Made by a program: the position numbers and the translations under genes. From Jejubacter sp036620675 (GTDB lineage Bacteria; Pseudomonadota; Gammaproteobacteria; Enterobacterales; Enterobacteriaceae): a DNA stretch of 64,000 nucleotides. The DNA lies in NCBI GenBank assembly GCA_036620675.1, contig JAZHEE010000012.1, one strand, 5' to 3'. The first letter of the stretch is position 1; each line of letters begins with the position of its first letter. Shown piece by piece: positions 8,771 to 18,226 of the stretch. The notes under the pieces are model-generated. The model was given only the letters and a program-made list of their open reading frames with translations. It did no database searches and had not been told where the DNA came from.

Positions 8771-9358
8771 ATGAACCATGTCTGGGGGCTGTTTTCCCAT
8801 CCCGATCGTGAAATGCAGACCATTAAGCGTGAAAACGAAACGGTATCGCACCATTATTTGCACCACGTGCTGATCATGGCGGCGATTCCGGTCATTTGCG
8901 CCTTTATCGGCACCACGCAGATAGGCTGGAACTTTGGCGCTGGCAACTATGTTCAGCTGTCGTTGAGCACCGGAATTGGGCTTGCCGTACTGTTTTACGC
9001 CCTGATGCTGGCCGGGGTAGCGGTCATGGGGCGGGTTATCTGGTGGATGGCGCGTAACTATCCGCAGCGTCCGTCTCTGGCGCGCTGTATGGTGTTTGCC
9101 GGGTATGTGGCGACGCCGCTGTTTCTGAGCGGTATTGTGGCGCTCTATCCGCTGGTCTGGCTCTGCGTGCTGGTCGGTACCCTTGCGCTGTGCTACACCG
9201 GCTATCTGCTGTATGTGGGTATCCCCACCTTCCTGAACATCACTCGCGATGAAGGGCTGAGTTTTTCCAGCTCGACCCTGGCTATTGGCGTACTGGTGCT
9301 GGAAGTGCTGCTGGCCCTGACGGTGGTGCTGTGGGGCTATGGATATAGATTATTCTGA
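8771..9358 (+). CDS. yohC: Yip1-domain inner-membrane protein YohC
   Basis: 195 aa from the ATG at 8771 behind a strong GGAGG, the same length as E. coli YohC; an upstream in-frame ATG at 8756 adds five unconserved residues. The protein begins MNHVWGLFSHPDREM and has five predicted transmembrane segments, ending in the conserved SFSSSTLAIGVLVLEVLLAL. YohC belongs to the YIP1 family and has no established function. It is divergent from yohD and followed by pbpG on the same strand. Confidence 0.95.
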   Translation: MNHVWGLFSHPDREMQTIKRENETVSHHYLHHVLIMAAIPVICAFIGTTQIGWNFGAGNYVQLSLSTGIGLAVLFYALMLAGVAVMGRVIWWMARNYPQRPSLARCMVFAGYVATPLFLSGIVALYPLVWLCVLVGTLALCYTGYLLYVGIPTFLNITRDEGLSFSSSTLAIGVLVLEVLLALTVVLWGYGYRLF

Positions 9359-9527
9359 AAACCGCAGCGTCACGGCGATTTCGTGCGCGGCGCAGCATTT
9401 AGTGACGATTACAGGCTGGCGACGGCTGTCGGGGGCGGAGTATGATGCCGTTTCCGCGCGCCGTCGCGTATTCGAGGCTGACGGCGGCGGGTAATGTTAT
9501 TTTCCCGTGGACAATTTGAAGCCGATC

Positions 9528-10442
9528 ATGCCGAAACTCCGTCTTTCCCTGTTCAGCCTCGCGCTGATGCTAGCCGTTCCTTTTGCGCCTTCTTCCGTTG
9601 CTGCGACCAGTACCGCCGCTCCTTATGCCTCTACGCCGCAGATTGCCTCCGGCAGCGCCATGATTGTGGATCTGGCGACCAATAAAATCGTCTGGTCCAG
9701 CCATCCGGATGTGGTGCGGCCTATCGCTTCGGTTTCTAAGCTGATGACCGCGATGGTGGTGCTGGATGCAAAACAGCCGCTTAACGAAAAGCTGTCAGTG
9801 GACATCAGCCATACGCCGGAGATGAAAGGGGTCTATTCCCGGGTGAGATTAGGCAGTCAGATCAGCCGTCACGATATGCTGCTGCTGGCGCTGATGGCGT
9901 CGGAAAACCGCGCCGCCGCGAGCCTGGCGCATCACTATCCCGGTGGCTATGATGCCTTTATTCAGGCCATGAATGCGAAAGCGAAAGCCCTTGGCATGAC
10001 CCATACCCATTTTGTGGAGCCGACCGGGCTTTCCGAAAGCAATGTCTCTACCGCTCGCGATCTGAGCAAACTACTGATTGCCAGCCAGCGCTATCCGCTG
10101 CTGGGCAGCCTGAGCACCACGGTAGAGGATACCGCCACCTTTAGCCACCCGGCATACAGCCTGCCGTTCCGTAATACCAACCATCTGGTGCGCCGCAGCG
10201 GCTGGAATATCCAGCTGACCAAAACCGGCTTTACTAATGCCGCGGGCCACTGTCTGGTAATGCGCACCACTATCAATGGCCGCCATGTAGCTATGGTGCT
10301 GATGGACGCCTTTGGTAAGTACACTCACTTCGCCGATGCCAGCCGTCTGCGCACCTGGCTTGAAACCGGCGAGGTAAAACCGGTGCCCGCCGCCGCGCTG
10401 GCATATAAAAAAGAACGCGCGGGCCAGGTTGCCGAAAATTAA
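9528..10442 (+). CDS. pbpG: D-alanyl-D-alanine endopeptidase PBP7
   Basis: 304 aa from the ATG at 9528 (MPKLRLSLFSLALMLA, as in E. coli PbpG); a GTG reading from 9507 adds seven residues. There is a cleavable signal peptide to about residue 26. Serine-peptidase S11 motifs are complete: SXXK at S68-K71 (SVSK), SEN in LMASENRAA, and KTG in LTKTGFTNAAGH. The enzyme cleaves D-Ala-meso-DAP cross-links in high-molecular-weight murein in the periplasm. It is immediately upstream of the lysozyme-like cassette, a second peptidoglycan-active gene, though that neighbour looks acquired. Confidence 0.97.
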   Translation: MPKLRLSLFSLALMLAVPFAPSSVAATSTAAPYASTPQIASGSAMIVDLATNKIVWSSHPDVVRPIASVSKLMTAMVVLDAKQPLNEKLSVDISHTPEMKGVYSRVRLGSQISRHDMLLLALMASENRAAASLAHHYPGGYDAFIQAMNAKAKALGMTHTHFVEPTGLSESNVSTARDLSKLLIASQRYPLLGSLSTTVEDTATFSHPAYSLPFRNTNHLVRRSGWNIQLTKTGFTNAAGHCLVMRTTINGRHVAMVLMDAFGKYTHFADASRLRTWLETGEVKPVPAAALAYKKERAGQVAEN

Positions 10443-10670
10443 TTTTTTACAGGAACTCGTATTTGGGGTTAGCGAGCGAATTTCTGAAAATATGGGGCGG
10501 GGTAAACTGCCCCTGAACCAGAATATAGCTATTCTTTAGTGTTCGACGATGGCTTACCGTTAGGTGACTGGAAATTGTGTGGGAAAAGGCTTGCCGGAGG
10601 TATAAAAAGCGGTTAATAGAATAATAAAGACTGAATTGTCCCAGAGACATGGAAATGGAGGATGTGAGAC

Positions 10671-11273
10671 ATGGAACCCAAAGAGGGCGGGTTAACTTAC
10701 CGTGCTGAAGGAAATAATATTCCTGGAAGCCCCTATTATTCCAGAAAAATTCACTGGCCGGGGATTTCATTCCGGTGTCATACTTATGGTTCTGGCGTGA
10801 CGATAGGGCGAGGTTACGATCTCAAACATCGTTCCCGCCGTGAAATTGTCCACGACCTGACTCTTGCCGGTGTTCCTTCTGAGCAGGCAGAAAAAATCGC
10901 TGAGGCAGCGAAAAAAAGCCACTGCAGTGCCAGAGATTTCGTTAAACGAGAAAGAGAATATATTGGTGAAATTACTGAGCTTCAGCAGTTACGACTGTTT
11001 GAGTTGACGTATCAAAAGTATATAGTAGATTCCATACGTTTTTATAATAAATATAAAAAGACAACTTCCGTCAGCTGGGAGAAATTAGACTCAACGCTTA
11101 AAGATGTCTTTGTTGATATGAAATATCAGGGGGTTTTGACTATGGAGATGGTGCCAGTTTTTGGCAAAAATGAAAAGCAGAATGTTATTGATTTAATAAA
11201 AACAAACGCTGATTTGTCTTCGGCCGAACGGGCCAGAGGGAGGGTTTCTTATATACAAGGAAGTAAAAAATGA
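10671..11273 (+). CDS. Pesticin/T4-lysozyme-like muramidase, putative antibacterial toxin
   Basis: 200 aa with no signal peptide or receptor domain, essentially one catalytic domain. The segment SGVTIGRGYD (residues 41-50) reproduces the pesticin active-site spacing: Thr44 and Asp50 are six apart, as are T201 and D207 of pesticin, and E13 in RAEGNNIPGS corresponds to the catalytic Glu. The family (phage lysozyme-like C-terminal domain of pesticin) cleaves the glycan strand of peptidoglycan. The DNA is AT-rich with rare codons unlike pbpG and dld on either side, indicating transfer. The next gene overlaps its stop (ATGA) and encodes an LprI-like periplasmic protein. Delivery could be by type VI secretion or lysis; no such genes are in the window. 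GGAGG lies 9 nt upstream of the start. Confidence 0.8.
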   Translation: MEPKEGGLTYRAEGNNIPGSPYYSRKIHWPGISFRCHTYGSGVTIGRGYDLKHRSRREIVHDLTLAGVPSEQAEKIAEAAKKSHCSARDFVKREREYIGEITELQQLRLFELTYQKYIVDSIRFYNKYKKTTSVSWEKLDSTLKDVFVDMKYQGVLTMEMVPVFGKNEKQNVIDLIKTNADLSSAERARGRVSYIQGSKK

Positions 11274-11680
11274 AACCACTTACACTTTCTCTTTTTTTTC
11301 TGATCTCTGTCGCTTACGCTGATGGGGGGTACGCTAATGATGTTACCTCTTATCCATACTGTATGAATATACCTTATTCTCCTGAGGTTATTGGTTGCAT
11401 GATGGATACAACTGAACAAAAGGAAAAAGAATACCAGGACGCATTTAAGAAATATTTGCAATATATTAATCCGTCACAGGAAAGGCCCTATAATAAATCT
11501 CTTATCGCCAGCCTGGCTAATAAAGCCAGAAAAAGCTGGGATATCTACATGAAAAATGAATGTTTAGCTGAGGCATCTGTCTATGAAAAGGATTCTTATG
11601 GCTATAACGCCGCTTATAATATATGCCTGACAATACGCTATGACAGCAGGATAAAATATTATAAGAGTAAAATATATTAA
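11270..11680 (+). CDS. LprI/DUF1311-like periplasmic protein, candidate immunity to the lysozyme-like toxin
   Basis: 136 aa with a signal peptide (MKPLTLSLFFLISVAYA). The mature part has four cysteines and the LprI layout: a C-x(n)-GC pair near the N-terminus, a helical middle, KARKSWDIYMKNEC, then YNICLTIRYDSRI. LprI-type proteins include lysozyme inhibitors, and several DUF1311 proteins serve as periplasmic immunity factors. Its ATG overlaps the TGA of the lysozyme-like gene, so the two are translationally coupled. The location and coupling fit protection of the producer's own peptidoglycan. Assignment to the family is by pattern only. Confidence 0.7.
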   Translation: MKPLTLSLFFLISVAYADGGYANDVTSYPYCMNIPYSPEVIGCMMDTTEQKEKEYQDAFKKYLQYINPSQERPYNKSLIASLANKARKSWDIYMKNECLAEASVYEKDSYGYNAAYNICLTIRYDSRIKYYKSKIY

Positions 11681-11766
11681 TATTTCATTACGCCTTAGCT
11701 GACTTTATCACCTGACACTGGCTACTTCACTGCCAGGCGATGAGATACAGAAAACGAGTCTGCTCG

Positions 11767-13506
11767 CTATTGAGTGTTGTGCTCCTGCCCACACCCGCAC
11801 TCGCCCCAGTGCTTGAGTTTACTGGTCTTGCCGATACCGGGATTCATGCTGTTGGTGGGATCGTTGGCCTTATAGAAGGTGCGCAGGCTTTCCGGCGCTT
11901 CATACAGGTGGCCGACGTTATGCTCTGCCGGATATTGGGCGCCGCGCTCGCGCAGCAGAGCCAGCATCTGCTCTTTGACCGCGTGGGGATCCCTTCCTTT
12001 CTTCACGATATAGTCCTGGTGGAAAACGTGACACATAAAGTGACCGTAATAGAGCTTATGCACCAGCTGACTGTCGATCTCCGGCGGTAATTGTTCGAAC
12101 CAGTCGCGATCGTTACGTTTCAGGGCGATATCCAGCGCCACGATATCCTCGACTTCATCGGTATGTACCGCGTGGTAGCGTATGGCAGCGCCGGCGGCGG
12201 CAAAGCGGTGCAGGAAGGCTTTGGCCCCCTCTTCAGCGGTGCAGGCAAAGAAATCGCCTTGCGCTTCACGGAAGTACTGAGATAGCCACTCCCTGGCCTC
12301 GTGAATGCCGTCGCCTGCCATCTTCAGCAGCAGGTGATGCTCGTATTTGTCGCGCCAGCTCTTCATGCGCGGCGGCAGGTGAGCCGGAAACAGGGCGCCC
12401 AGTTTCTGCATAAAGCGGTCGGTAAAGTGAGGCTTCACAAAAGGCACGCGTTCCAGCAGCGCATCGGTTCGCCCCTTCAGTGTGAAGAAGAAGGGCATTT
12501 TGTCGGTGCCCAGCTTATCGATCATCAGGAAGGTGTCTTTGCCGTAGATTTCCGCAATATCGTAGATATCGCGGTGCATGTACTCACCCGCCACCGGCAG
12601 ATGCTTAAAGTTCGCCAGAATATGGCGACGGATTTCGGTCAGCACTTCCGGCTGGTTGGTGCCAATATAGAACACTTCCTGCTGTTTTTCCGCCGGGAAG
12701 GTGTCCAGCCGTACAGCGAAAACCGCCAGCTTACCGGCGCAGCCGGAGGCTTCGAACAGTTTTTCGGGATTGGCGTTATAGCGGGAAGGGGTATCGGCTT
12801 CGACGTCGCGCACCCGCTCACTGTAGCCGTGATCGGAAGCCTGGCGCTGGTCGTGGCGGACATCTTCTGGACGAACCCGTTCGTCGTCCAGGCGGCCAAG
12901 AATCTGCTCTGGCGTTTCGCCCAACTCAATGCCCAGATGGTTAACCAGGTTCAGATTGCCCTGTTCATCAATGCGGGCAAACAGCGCCATTTCGGTATAG
13001 GCCGGGCCGCGCTGCACCAGCGAGCCGCCGGAGTTATTGCAGATGCCGCCGATGACCGATGCGCCAATGCACGAAGAGCCTATTACCGAATGCGGCTCGC
13101 GGCCCAGCGGCTTCAGGGCCTTTTCCAGGGTGTAGAGCGTGGTGCCCGGAAAGGCCAGTACCTGTTCGCCGTTCTCCAGCAACTGAAGCTTATCCAGACG
13201 CAGCGTGCTGATAATCACAATCTCGCGATCGTAGTCGCTGCCACTGGGGGTCGAACCTTCGGTCAGACCGGTATTGGCAGCCTGCATCAGAATGATGGCG
13301 TCGGCGTTCACACAGGCTTTCAGTACCCGCCACAGTTCCAGCAGGCTGCCTGGAAAAACCACTGCCAGCGCGTCGCCTTCACCGGAGCGGAAGCCCCGCC
13401 GGTAGCGGGCGGTTTTAGCAGGTTCGGTCAGAATATGGGAATGACCCACCAGACGGGTCAATTCATTGATGAGCTCAGCGCTGTTATGGGTCGCTGTAGG
13501 TGACAT
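11767..13506 (-). CDS. dld: Quinone-dependent D-lactate dehydrogenase
   Basis: 579 aa (E. coli 571), homologous end to end. There is an N-terminal FAD-binding domain of the PCMH type (FPGTTLYTLEKALKPLGREP, SVIGSSCIGASVIGGICNNSGG) followed by the membrane-associated Lact-deh-memb domain (YIGTNQPEVLTEIRRHILANF, HHLLLKMAGDG). This peripheral inner-membrane flavoenzyme oxidises D-lactate to pyruvate and feeds quinones. The C-terminus carries an extra CGCGQEHNTQ tail compared with E. coli. It is divergent from bglX, as in E. coli. Confidence 0.97.
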   Translation of the reverse strand: MSPTATHNSAELINELTRLVGHSHILTEPAKTARYRRGFRSGEGDALAVVFPGSLLELWRVLKACVNADAIILMQAANTGLTEGSTPSGSDYDREIVIISTLRLDKLQLLENGEQVLAFPGTTLYTLEKALKPLGREPHSVIGSSCIGASVIGGICNNSGGSLVQRGPAYTEMALFARIDEQGNLNLVNHLGIELGETPEQILGRLDDERVRPEDVRHDQRQASDHGYSERVRDVEADTPSRYNANPEKLFEASGCAGKLAVFAVRLDTFPAEKQQEVFYIGTNQPEVLTEIRRHILANFKHLPVAGEYMHRDIYDIAEIYGKDTFLMIDKLGTDKMPFFFTLKGRTDALLERVPFVKPHFTDRFMQKLGALFPAHLPPRMKSWRDKYEHHLLLKMAGDGIHEAREWLSQYFREAQGDFFACTAEEGAKAFLHRFAAAGAAIRYHAVHTDEVEDIVALDIALKRNDRDWFEQLPPEIDSQLVHKLYYGHFMCHVFHQDYIVKKGRDPHAVKEQMLALLRERGAQYPAEHNVGHLYEAPESLRTFYKANDPTNSMNPGIGKTSKLKHWGECGCGQEHNTQ

Positions 13507-13694
13507 GCTCCACTCCTTGTGGCCGGTAGATAACTAATCATAGCGCGCAGAATATAAGGTTCACAGAGAAAACATCGAAATATCAGCCTATAACATTTCT
13601 TACGCGGTTTCGCTTGTGGCAAACTGCTGTTTATATCAGGACGAGGCGGCTGCCAGCTCCTGCCGCTGAATATCGAGACAAGAGAGTGTATGAG

Positions 13695-15992
13695 ATGAAA
13701 TGGCTTTGTTCTGTAGGCGTTGCCGTAGGGCTGGCGCTTCAGCCGGCGCTGGCCGACGATGTAATCGGTAATCACCCTATGACGCCACAGGCGCGGGACG
13801 CGTTTGTCAGTTCCCTGCTAAAGAAGATGACCACCGACGAGAAGATTGGCCAGCTGAGACTTATCAGCGTGGGGCCGGATAACCCGAAGGAGGCCATCCG
13901 TGAGATGATAAAAGAGGGCCAGGTCGGGGCGATTTTTAATACGGTGACGCGTCAGGATATCCGCGCCATGCAGGATCAGGTGATGTCCCTCAGCCGCCTG
14001 AAAATTCCGCTGTTCTTCGCCTTCGATGTGCTCCACGGCCAACGTACTATTTTCCCTATCAGCCTGGGCCTGGCGTCCACCTTTAATCTGGATACGGTCA
14101 AAACCGTGGGGCGAGTATCGGCATATGAAGCGGCGGACGACGGTCTGAATATGACCTGGGCACCTATGGTTGATGTTTCGCGCGATCCGCGCTGGGGACG
14201 AGTATCTGAAGGCTTTGGTGAAGACACTTACCTGACTTCCGTCATGGGGCGCGCTATGGTCGAGGCGATGCAGGGCAAAAGCCCGGCGGATCGCTATTCG
14301 GTGATGACCAGCGTTAAGCATTATGCCGCCTACGGCGCAGTTGAAGGCGGTAAAGAGTACAACACCGTGGATATGAGCCCCCAGCGTCTGTTCAATAACT
14401 ATCTGCCACCCTATAAGGCCGGTCTGGATGCCGGTAGCGGTGGGGTGATGGTGGCGCTTAACTCCATCAACGGCACGCCCGCCACCTCTAATAGCTGGCT
14501 GCTGAAAGAGGTGCTGCGTAAAGAGTGGGGCTTTAAGGGGATTACGATTTCCGATCATGGTGCCATTAAGGAGCTGATTAACCACGGCGTTGCCGGCGAT
14601 CCGCGGGACGCGGTACGGGTGGCGCTCAATGCCGGCGTCGATATGAGCATGAGCGACGAGTATTACAGCAAATATTTGCCGGAGCTGGTGAAGAGCGGCG
14701 AAGTCACTATGGAAACTCTGGACGACGCGACTCGCCACGTGCTGAACGTGAAATACGATATGGGGCTGTTTAACGACCCTTATAATCATCTGGGCCCCAA
14801 AGAGTCAGATCCGAAAAACACCAACGACGAAAGCCGCCTGCACCGTGAAGAGGCGCGTGCCGTCGCTCGTGAAAGCCTGGTGCTGCTGAAGAACCGCCTG
14901 GAGACGCTGCCGCTTAAAAAGTCTGGCACCATCGCAGTAGTGGGGCCGCTGGCGGACAGTCAGCGCGACATTATGGGGAGCTGGTCGGCGGCCGGGGTAA
15001 AAGAGCAGTCGGTGACCGTACTACAGGGCATGAAGAATGTGGTTGGCGATAAGGCGAAGATCCTCTATGCCAAAGGGGCCAACATTACCGATAACAAAGG
15101 TGTTGTCGACTTCCTTAACCTGTATGAAAAAGCGGTTCCGGAAGATAAGCGTTCGCCGCAGCAGATGATCGATGAAGCGGTAGCCGCCGCGAAGCAGGCC
15201 GATGTGGTGGTGGCCGTGGTGGGGGAATCCCAGGGGATGGCTCATGAAGCCTCCAGCCGTACCAGCATCGGTATTCCCCAAAGCCAGCGCCGCCTGATTG
15301 ACGCGATGAAGGCCACGGGCAAGCCGCTGGTGCTGGTGCTGATGAACGGTCGCCCGCTTTCGCTGGTGCGGGAAAATCAGCAGGCGGATGCCATGCTGGA
15401 GACCTGGTTCGCTGGCACTGAAGGGGGCAACGCCATCGCCGATGTGCTGTTTGGCGACTACAATCCTTCCGGTAAGCTGCCGATGTCTTTTCCGCGCTCG
15501 GTGGGACAGATTCCGGTTTACTACAACCATCTGAATACCGGACGTCCCTATAACCCGGAACACCCGAACAAATACACTTCGCGCTACTTCGATGAAGCGA
15601 ACGGCGCGCTGTTCCCGTTCGGCTTTGGTCTGAGCTACACCACCTTTTCGCTGTCGGACGTGACGCTGTCGGCACCGACCATGACCCGCGACGGCAAAGT
15701 TACCGCCAGGGTTACGGTCAGCAATACCGGCAAACGGGAAGGGGCCACGGCGGTACAGATGTATTTGCAGGATGTCACCGGCTCTATGAGCCGTCCGGTA
15801 AAAGAGCTCAAGGCATTCAAAAAAGTGAATCTGAAGCCTGGCGAAAGCCAGAGCGTGAGTTTCCCCATCGATGTCAATGCGCTGAAATTCTGGAACGCGC
15901 AGATGAAATACGACGCCGAGCCGGGTAAGTTCCGGGTTTACATCGGCCAGGACTCCGCCCGGGTCAGGCAGGCGGAATTTGAACTAAAATGA
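13695..15992 (+). CDS. bglX: Periplasmic beta-glucosidase (GH3)
   Basis: 765 aa from the ATG at 13695, exactly the length of E. coli BglX; a longer frame from 13614 is unconserved. The signal peptide is MKWLCSVGVAVGLALQPALA. The GH3 N-terminal barrel carries the nucleophile Asp in GITISDHGAIKEL; the alpha/beta sandwich domain and C-terminal fibronectin-III-like domain (VSNTGKREGATAVQMYLQDV) follow. It hydrolyses beta-glucosides in the periplasm. A strong intrinsic terminator closes the gene at 15998-16031. Confidence 0.98.
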   Translation: MKWLCSVGVAVGLALQPALADDVIGNHPMTPQARDAFVSSLLKKMTTDEKIGQLRLISVGPDNPKEAIREMIKEGQVGAIFNTVTRQDIRAMQDQVMSLSRLKIPLFFAFDVLHGQRTIFPISLGLASTFNLDTVKTVGRVSAYEAADDGLNMTWAPMVDVSRDPRWGRVSEGFGEDTYLTSVMGRAMVEAMQGKSPADRYSVMTSVKHYAAYGAVEGGKEYNTVDMSPQRLFNNYLPPYKAGLDAGSGGVMVALNSINGTPATSNSWLLKEVLRKEWGFKGITISDHGAIKELINHGVAGDPRDAVRVALNAGVDMSMSDEYYSKYLPELVKSGEVTMETLDDATRHVLNVKYDMGLFNDPYNHLGPKESDPKNTNDESRLHREEARAVARESLVLLKNRLETLPLKKSGTIAVVGPLADSQRDIMGSWSAAGVKEQSVTVLQGMKNVVGDKAKILYAKGANITDNKGVVDFLNLYEKAVPEDKRSPQQMIDEAVAAAKQADVVVAVVGESQGMAHEASSRTSIGIPQSQRRLIDAMKATGKPLVLVLMNGRPLSLVRENQQADAMLETWFAGTEGGNAIADVLFGDYNPSGKLPMSFPRSVGQIPVYYNHLNTGRPYNPEHPNKYTSRYFDEANGALFPFGFGLSYTTFSLSDVTLSAPTMTRDGKVTARVTVSNTGKREGATAVQMYLQDVTGSMSRPVKELKAFKKVNLKPGESQSVSFPIDVNALKFWNAQMKYDAEPGKFRVYIGQDSARVRQAEFELK

Positions 15993-15997
15993 TATCA

Positions 15998-16031
15998 CGG
16001 GGCCGAAAATAGCGGCCCCGCTGTTTTTTTA
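15998..16031 (+). terminator. Rho-independent terminator of bglX
   Basis: The stem CGGGGCC / GGCCCCG begins 6 nt after the bglX stop and is followed by CTG and seven T residues. It is in the right orientation and position to end bglX transcription before the yehZYXW operon. Confidence 0.9.
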
Positions 16032-16139
16032 CGCGATCGAATCGTGACGGAACCGCAATTGTATGGGCTCCGCTGGTCACATTCGGCGTTTTTCGTCCAT
16101 GCTTTGATATCACCAATAACAAAAAGTGAGAGGAACGGG

Positions 16140-17069
16140 ATGAAAATGGGGAAATGGCAGGGATGGACAGTGGCGCTGGGATTGATGTTGAGCGCGGCTT
16201 CGGTCGGCGCGGCGCAGCCGGTGACGGTGGGCTCCAAAATCGATACCGAAGGTTCGCTGTTAGGCAATATTATCCTGCAGGTGCTGGAAAGCCACGGCGT
16301 GAAAACCGTGAATAAACTCCAGTTGGGAACCACCCCGGTAGTGCGCGGCGCTATTACCGCCGGCGAGCTGGATATCTATCCGGAATACACCGGCAATGGC
16401 GCGCTGTTCTTTAAAGATCAAAACGATCCGGTGTGGAAAGATCCCGCCAGGGGCTATCAGAAAGTCAAAACCCTTGATGCGCAAAAAAACCAGCTGGTCT
16501 GGCTGACGCCGGCTTCGGCCAATAACGGCTGGACTATCGCGGTACGCCAGGATCTGGCCAACGACAACAAGCTGAATTCTATGGCGGATCTCAGCCGCTA
16601 TCTGAAAGAGGGCGGCGAATTTAAGCTGGCGGCCTCGGCGGAATTTATCGAGCGTCAGGATGCGTTGCCAGCCTTTGAGAAAGCCTATGGATTCAAGCTT
16701 AAACCCGATCAGCTGCTGTCACTGGCCGGGGGGGATACCGCGGTGACCCTGCGGGCGGCGGCGCAGCAGACTTCCGGCGTTAACGGCGCCATGGCTTACG
16801 GCACCGACGGCCCGGTTGCCGCGCTGGGTCTGAAAACCCTGAGCGACCCGCAGCGGGTTCAGCCGGTCTACGCTCCGGCGCCGGTAGTGCGCGAAGCGGT
16901 GATTAAGGCATATCCGCAGATGGCGCAGTGGCTGGATCCGGTATTCCGCGCGCTGGATGAGAAAACGCTCCAGCAACTGAATGCGAAGATCGCTGTAGAA
17001 GGCGTCGATGCAAAACAGGTCGCCGCTCAGTGGCTGCGCGATAAAGGGCTGGTGGGCGCTCAGGGCTGA
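16140..17069 (+). CDS. yehZ: Glycine betaine ABC transporter substrate-binding protein YehZ (OsmF)
   Basis: 309 aa from the ATG at 16140 (GAGGAA about 5 nt upstream), with a signal peptide through about residue 27 (GLMLSAASVGAAQP). The OpuAC-type binding domain has conserved blocks VGSKIDTEGSLLGNIILQVL, LDIYPEYTGNGA and FKLAASAEFIER. In E. coli this periplasmic protein delivers glycine betaine, with low affinity, to YehYXW and is RpoS- and osmotically induced. It overlaps yehY by one base, starting a four-gene operon. Confidence 0.95.
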   Translation: MKMGKWQGWTVALGLMLSAASVGAAQPVTVGSKIDTEGSLLGNIILQVLESHGVKTVNKLQLGTTPVVRGAITAGELDIYPEYTGNGALFFKDQNDPVWKDPARGYQKVKTLDAQKNQLVWLTPASANNGWTIAVRQDLANDNKLNSMADLSRYLKEGGEFKLAASAEFIERQDALPAFEKAYGFKLKPDQLLSLAGGDTAVTLRAAAQQTSGVNGAMAYGTDGPVAALGLKTLSDPQRVQPVYAPAPVVREAVIKAYPQMAQWLDPVFRALDEKTLQQLNAKIAVEGVDAKQVAAQWLRDKGLVGAQG

Positions 17070-18226
17070 TGCTGCGCTGTTATAACCGCGTCACGCTGCT
17101 GTTATGCGTCCTGATGCTCCTGGCGCTGGCGCTACCTTTTGCCAGCTATGCCCCTAATCGGCTGGTTTCCGGTGAGCCGCTCACGCTGTTCGCGCTGCCG
17201 GGCGGGCCCGCTCTGTGGCTGCTACCCGGGCTGGGGGGGCTTTTGGTGTTGCCTTTCATTGCCCAGCGCCCCCGCGTTCTGGGGCTGACGCTGCTGTGGG
17301 GAGAAGTGCTGTTTTTGCTGCTGCTGCTGCAGCTTGGCCGTAGCGCTGACGAACTGGCGGGACAGGGGAGCGCTATCGCCCGAACGTCGCCAGGCGGCGG
17401 GTTCTGGCTGTTGCTCGCCCTGTGTTTGCTACTGTGTCATGACGCCACGCGTCGCCTGACCCGGCGCCCGGTGCTGCGCTGGCTGCTGCAGGCGCAAATC
17501 TGGCTGTTACCGCTGCTGATGCTGGCGGCCGGTCGCTTTGATGAACTCTCGCTGCTTAAAGAGTACGCCAACCGGCGGGCGGTGTTCCATGACGCTTTCT
17601 GGCGCCATCTGCTGCTGGTTATCGGTACTCTGATTCCGGCGCTACTTATTGGCGTGCCGCTGGGGCTGTGGTGTCGGCGTCGGCCCGGATTACGCGGCCC
17701 GGTATTCACCCTGCTCAATATTATCCAGACCATTCCTTCCGTCGCCTTATTCGGCCTGCTGATAGCGCCGCTGGCGGGACTTTCCCGCGCCTGGCCCTGG
17801 CTGGGCGAGTTGGGTGTTTCCGGCACCGGCCTGGCGCCGGCGCTGATTGCCCTGGTGCTCTATGCGCTGCTGCCGCTGACGCGCAGTGTGGTGGCCGGGT
17901 TGGATCAGACGCCGCGCCAGGTGATGGAAAGCGCCCGTGGAATGGGGATGTCCGGCGCGCGAATTTTCTGGCAGGTGGAGGTGCCCCTGGCGCTTACAGT
18001 ACTGCTGCGCGGTATGCGTCTGGTGGCGGTTCAGACGGTGGGTATGGGCACCATCGCCGCGCTTATCGGCGCCGGGGGCTTTGGCGCCCTGGTGTTCCAG
18101 GGGCTGCTCAGTAGCGCGCTGGACCTGGTGCTGCTGGGCGTGATCCCGGTGATCGCTATGGCGGTACTGGTGGACGGGATATTTAACCTGATTATTTCCA
18201 GACTAAAGGCCACAACCGATGATTGA
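17069..18226 (+). CDS. yehY: Osmolyte ABC transporter permease YehY
   Basis: 385 aa. The N-terminal half is a set of hydrophobic helices specific to YehY, and the C-terminal half is a BPD_transp_1 permease domain with the EAA-loop region (ESARGMGMSGARIFWQVEVPL). Its ATG overlaps the yehZ TGA. It is one of two permeases in the YehZYXW importer, paired with YehW. Confidence 0.95.
   Translation: MLRCYNRVTLLLCVLMLLALALPFASYAPNRLVSGEPLTLFALPGGPALWLLPGLGGLLVLPFIAQRPRVLGLTLLWGEVLFLLLLLQLGRSADELAGQGSAIARTSPGGGFWLLLALCLLLCHDATRRLTRRPVLRWLLQAQIWLLPLLMLAAGRFDELSLLKEYANRRAVFHDAFWRHLLLVIGTLIPALLIGVPLGLWCRRRPGLRGPVFTLLNIIQTIPSVALFGLLIAPLAGLSRAWPWLGELGVSGTGLAPALIALVLYALLPLTRSVVAGLDQTPRQVMESARGMGMSGARIFWQVEVPLALTVLLRGMRLVAVQTVGMGTIAALIGAGGFGALVFQGLLSSALDLVLLGVIPVIAMAVLVDGIFNLIISRLKATTDD

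Noticed and set aside
12301..13503. Long open frame of 400 codons antisense to dld
   Set aside because: It mirrors the coding phase of dld, which is conserved end to end; the antisense frame resembles no family and reflects codon bias.
13818..14789. 323-codon frame antisense to bglX
   Set aside because: Shadow of a conserved GH3 gene in GC-rich DNA.
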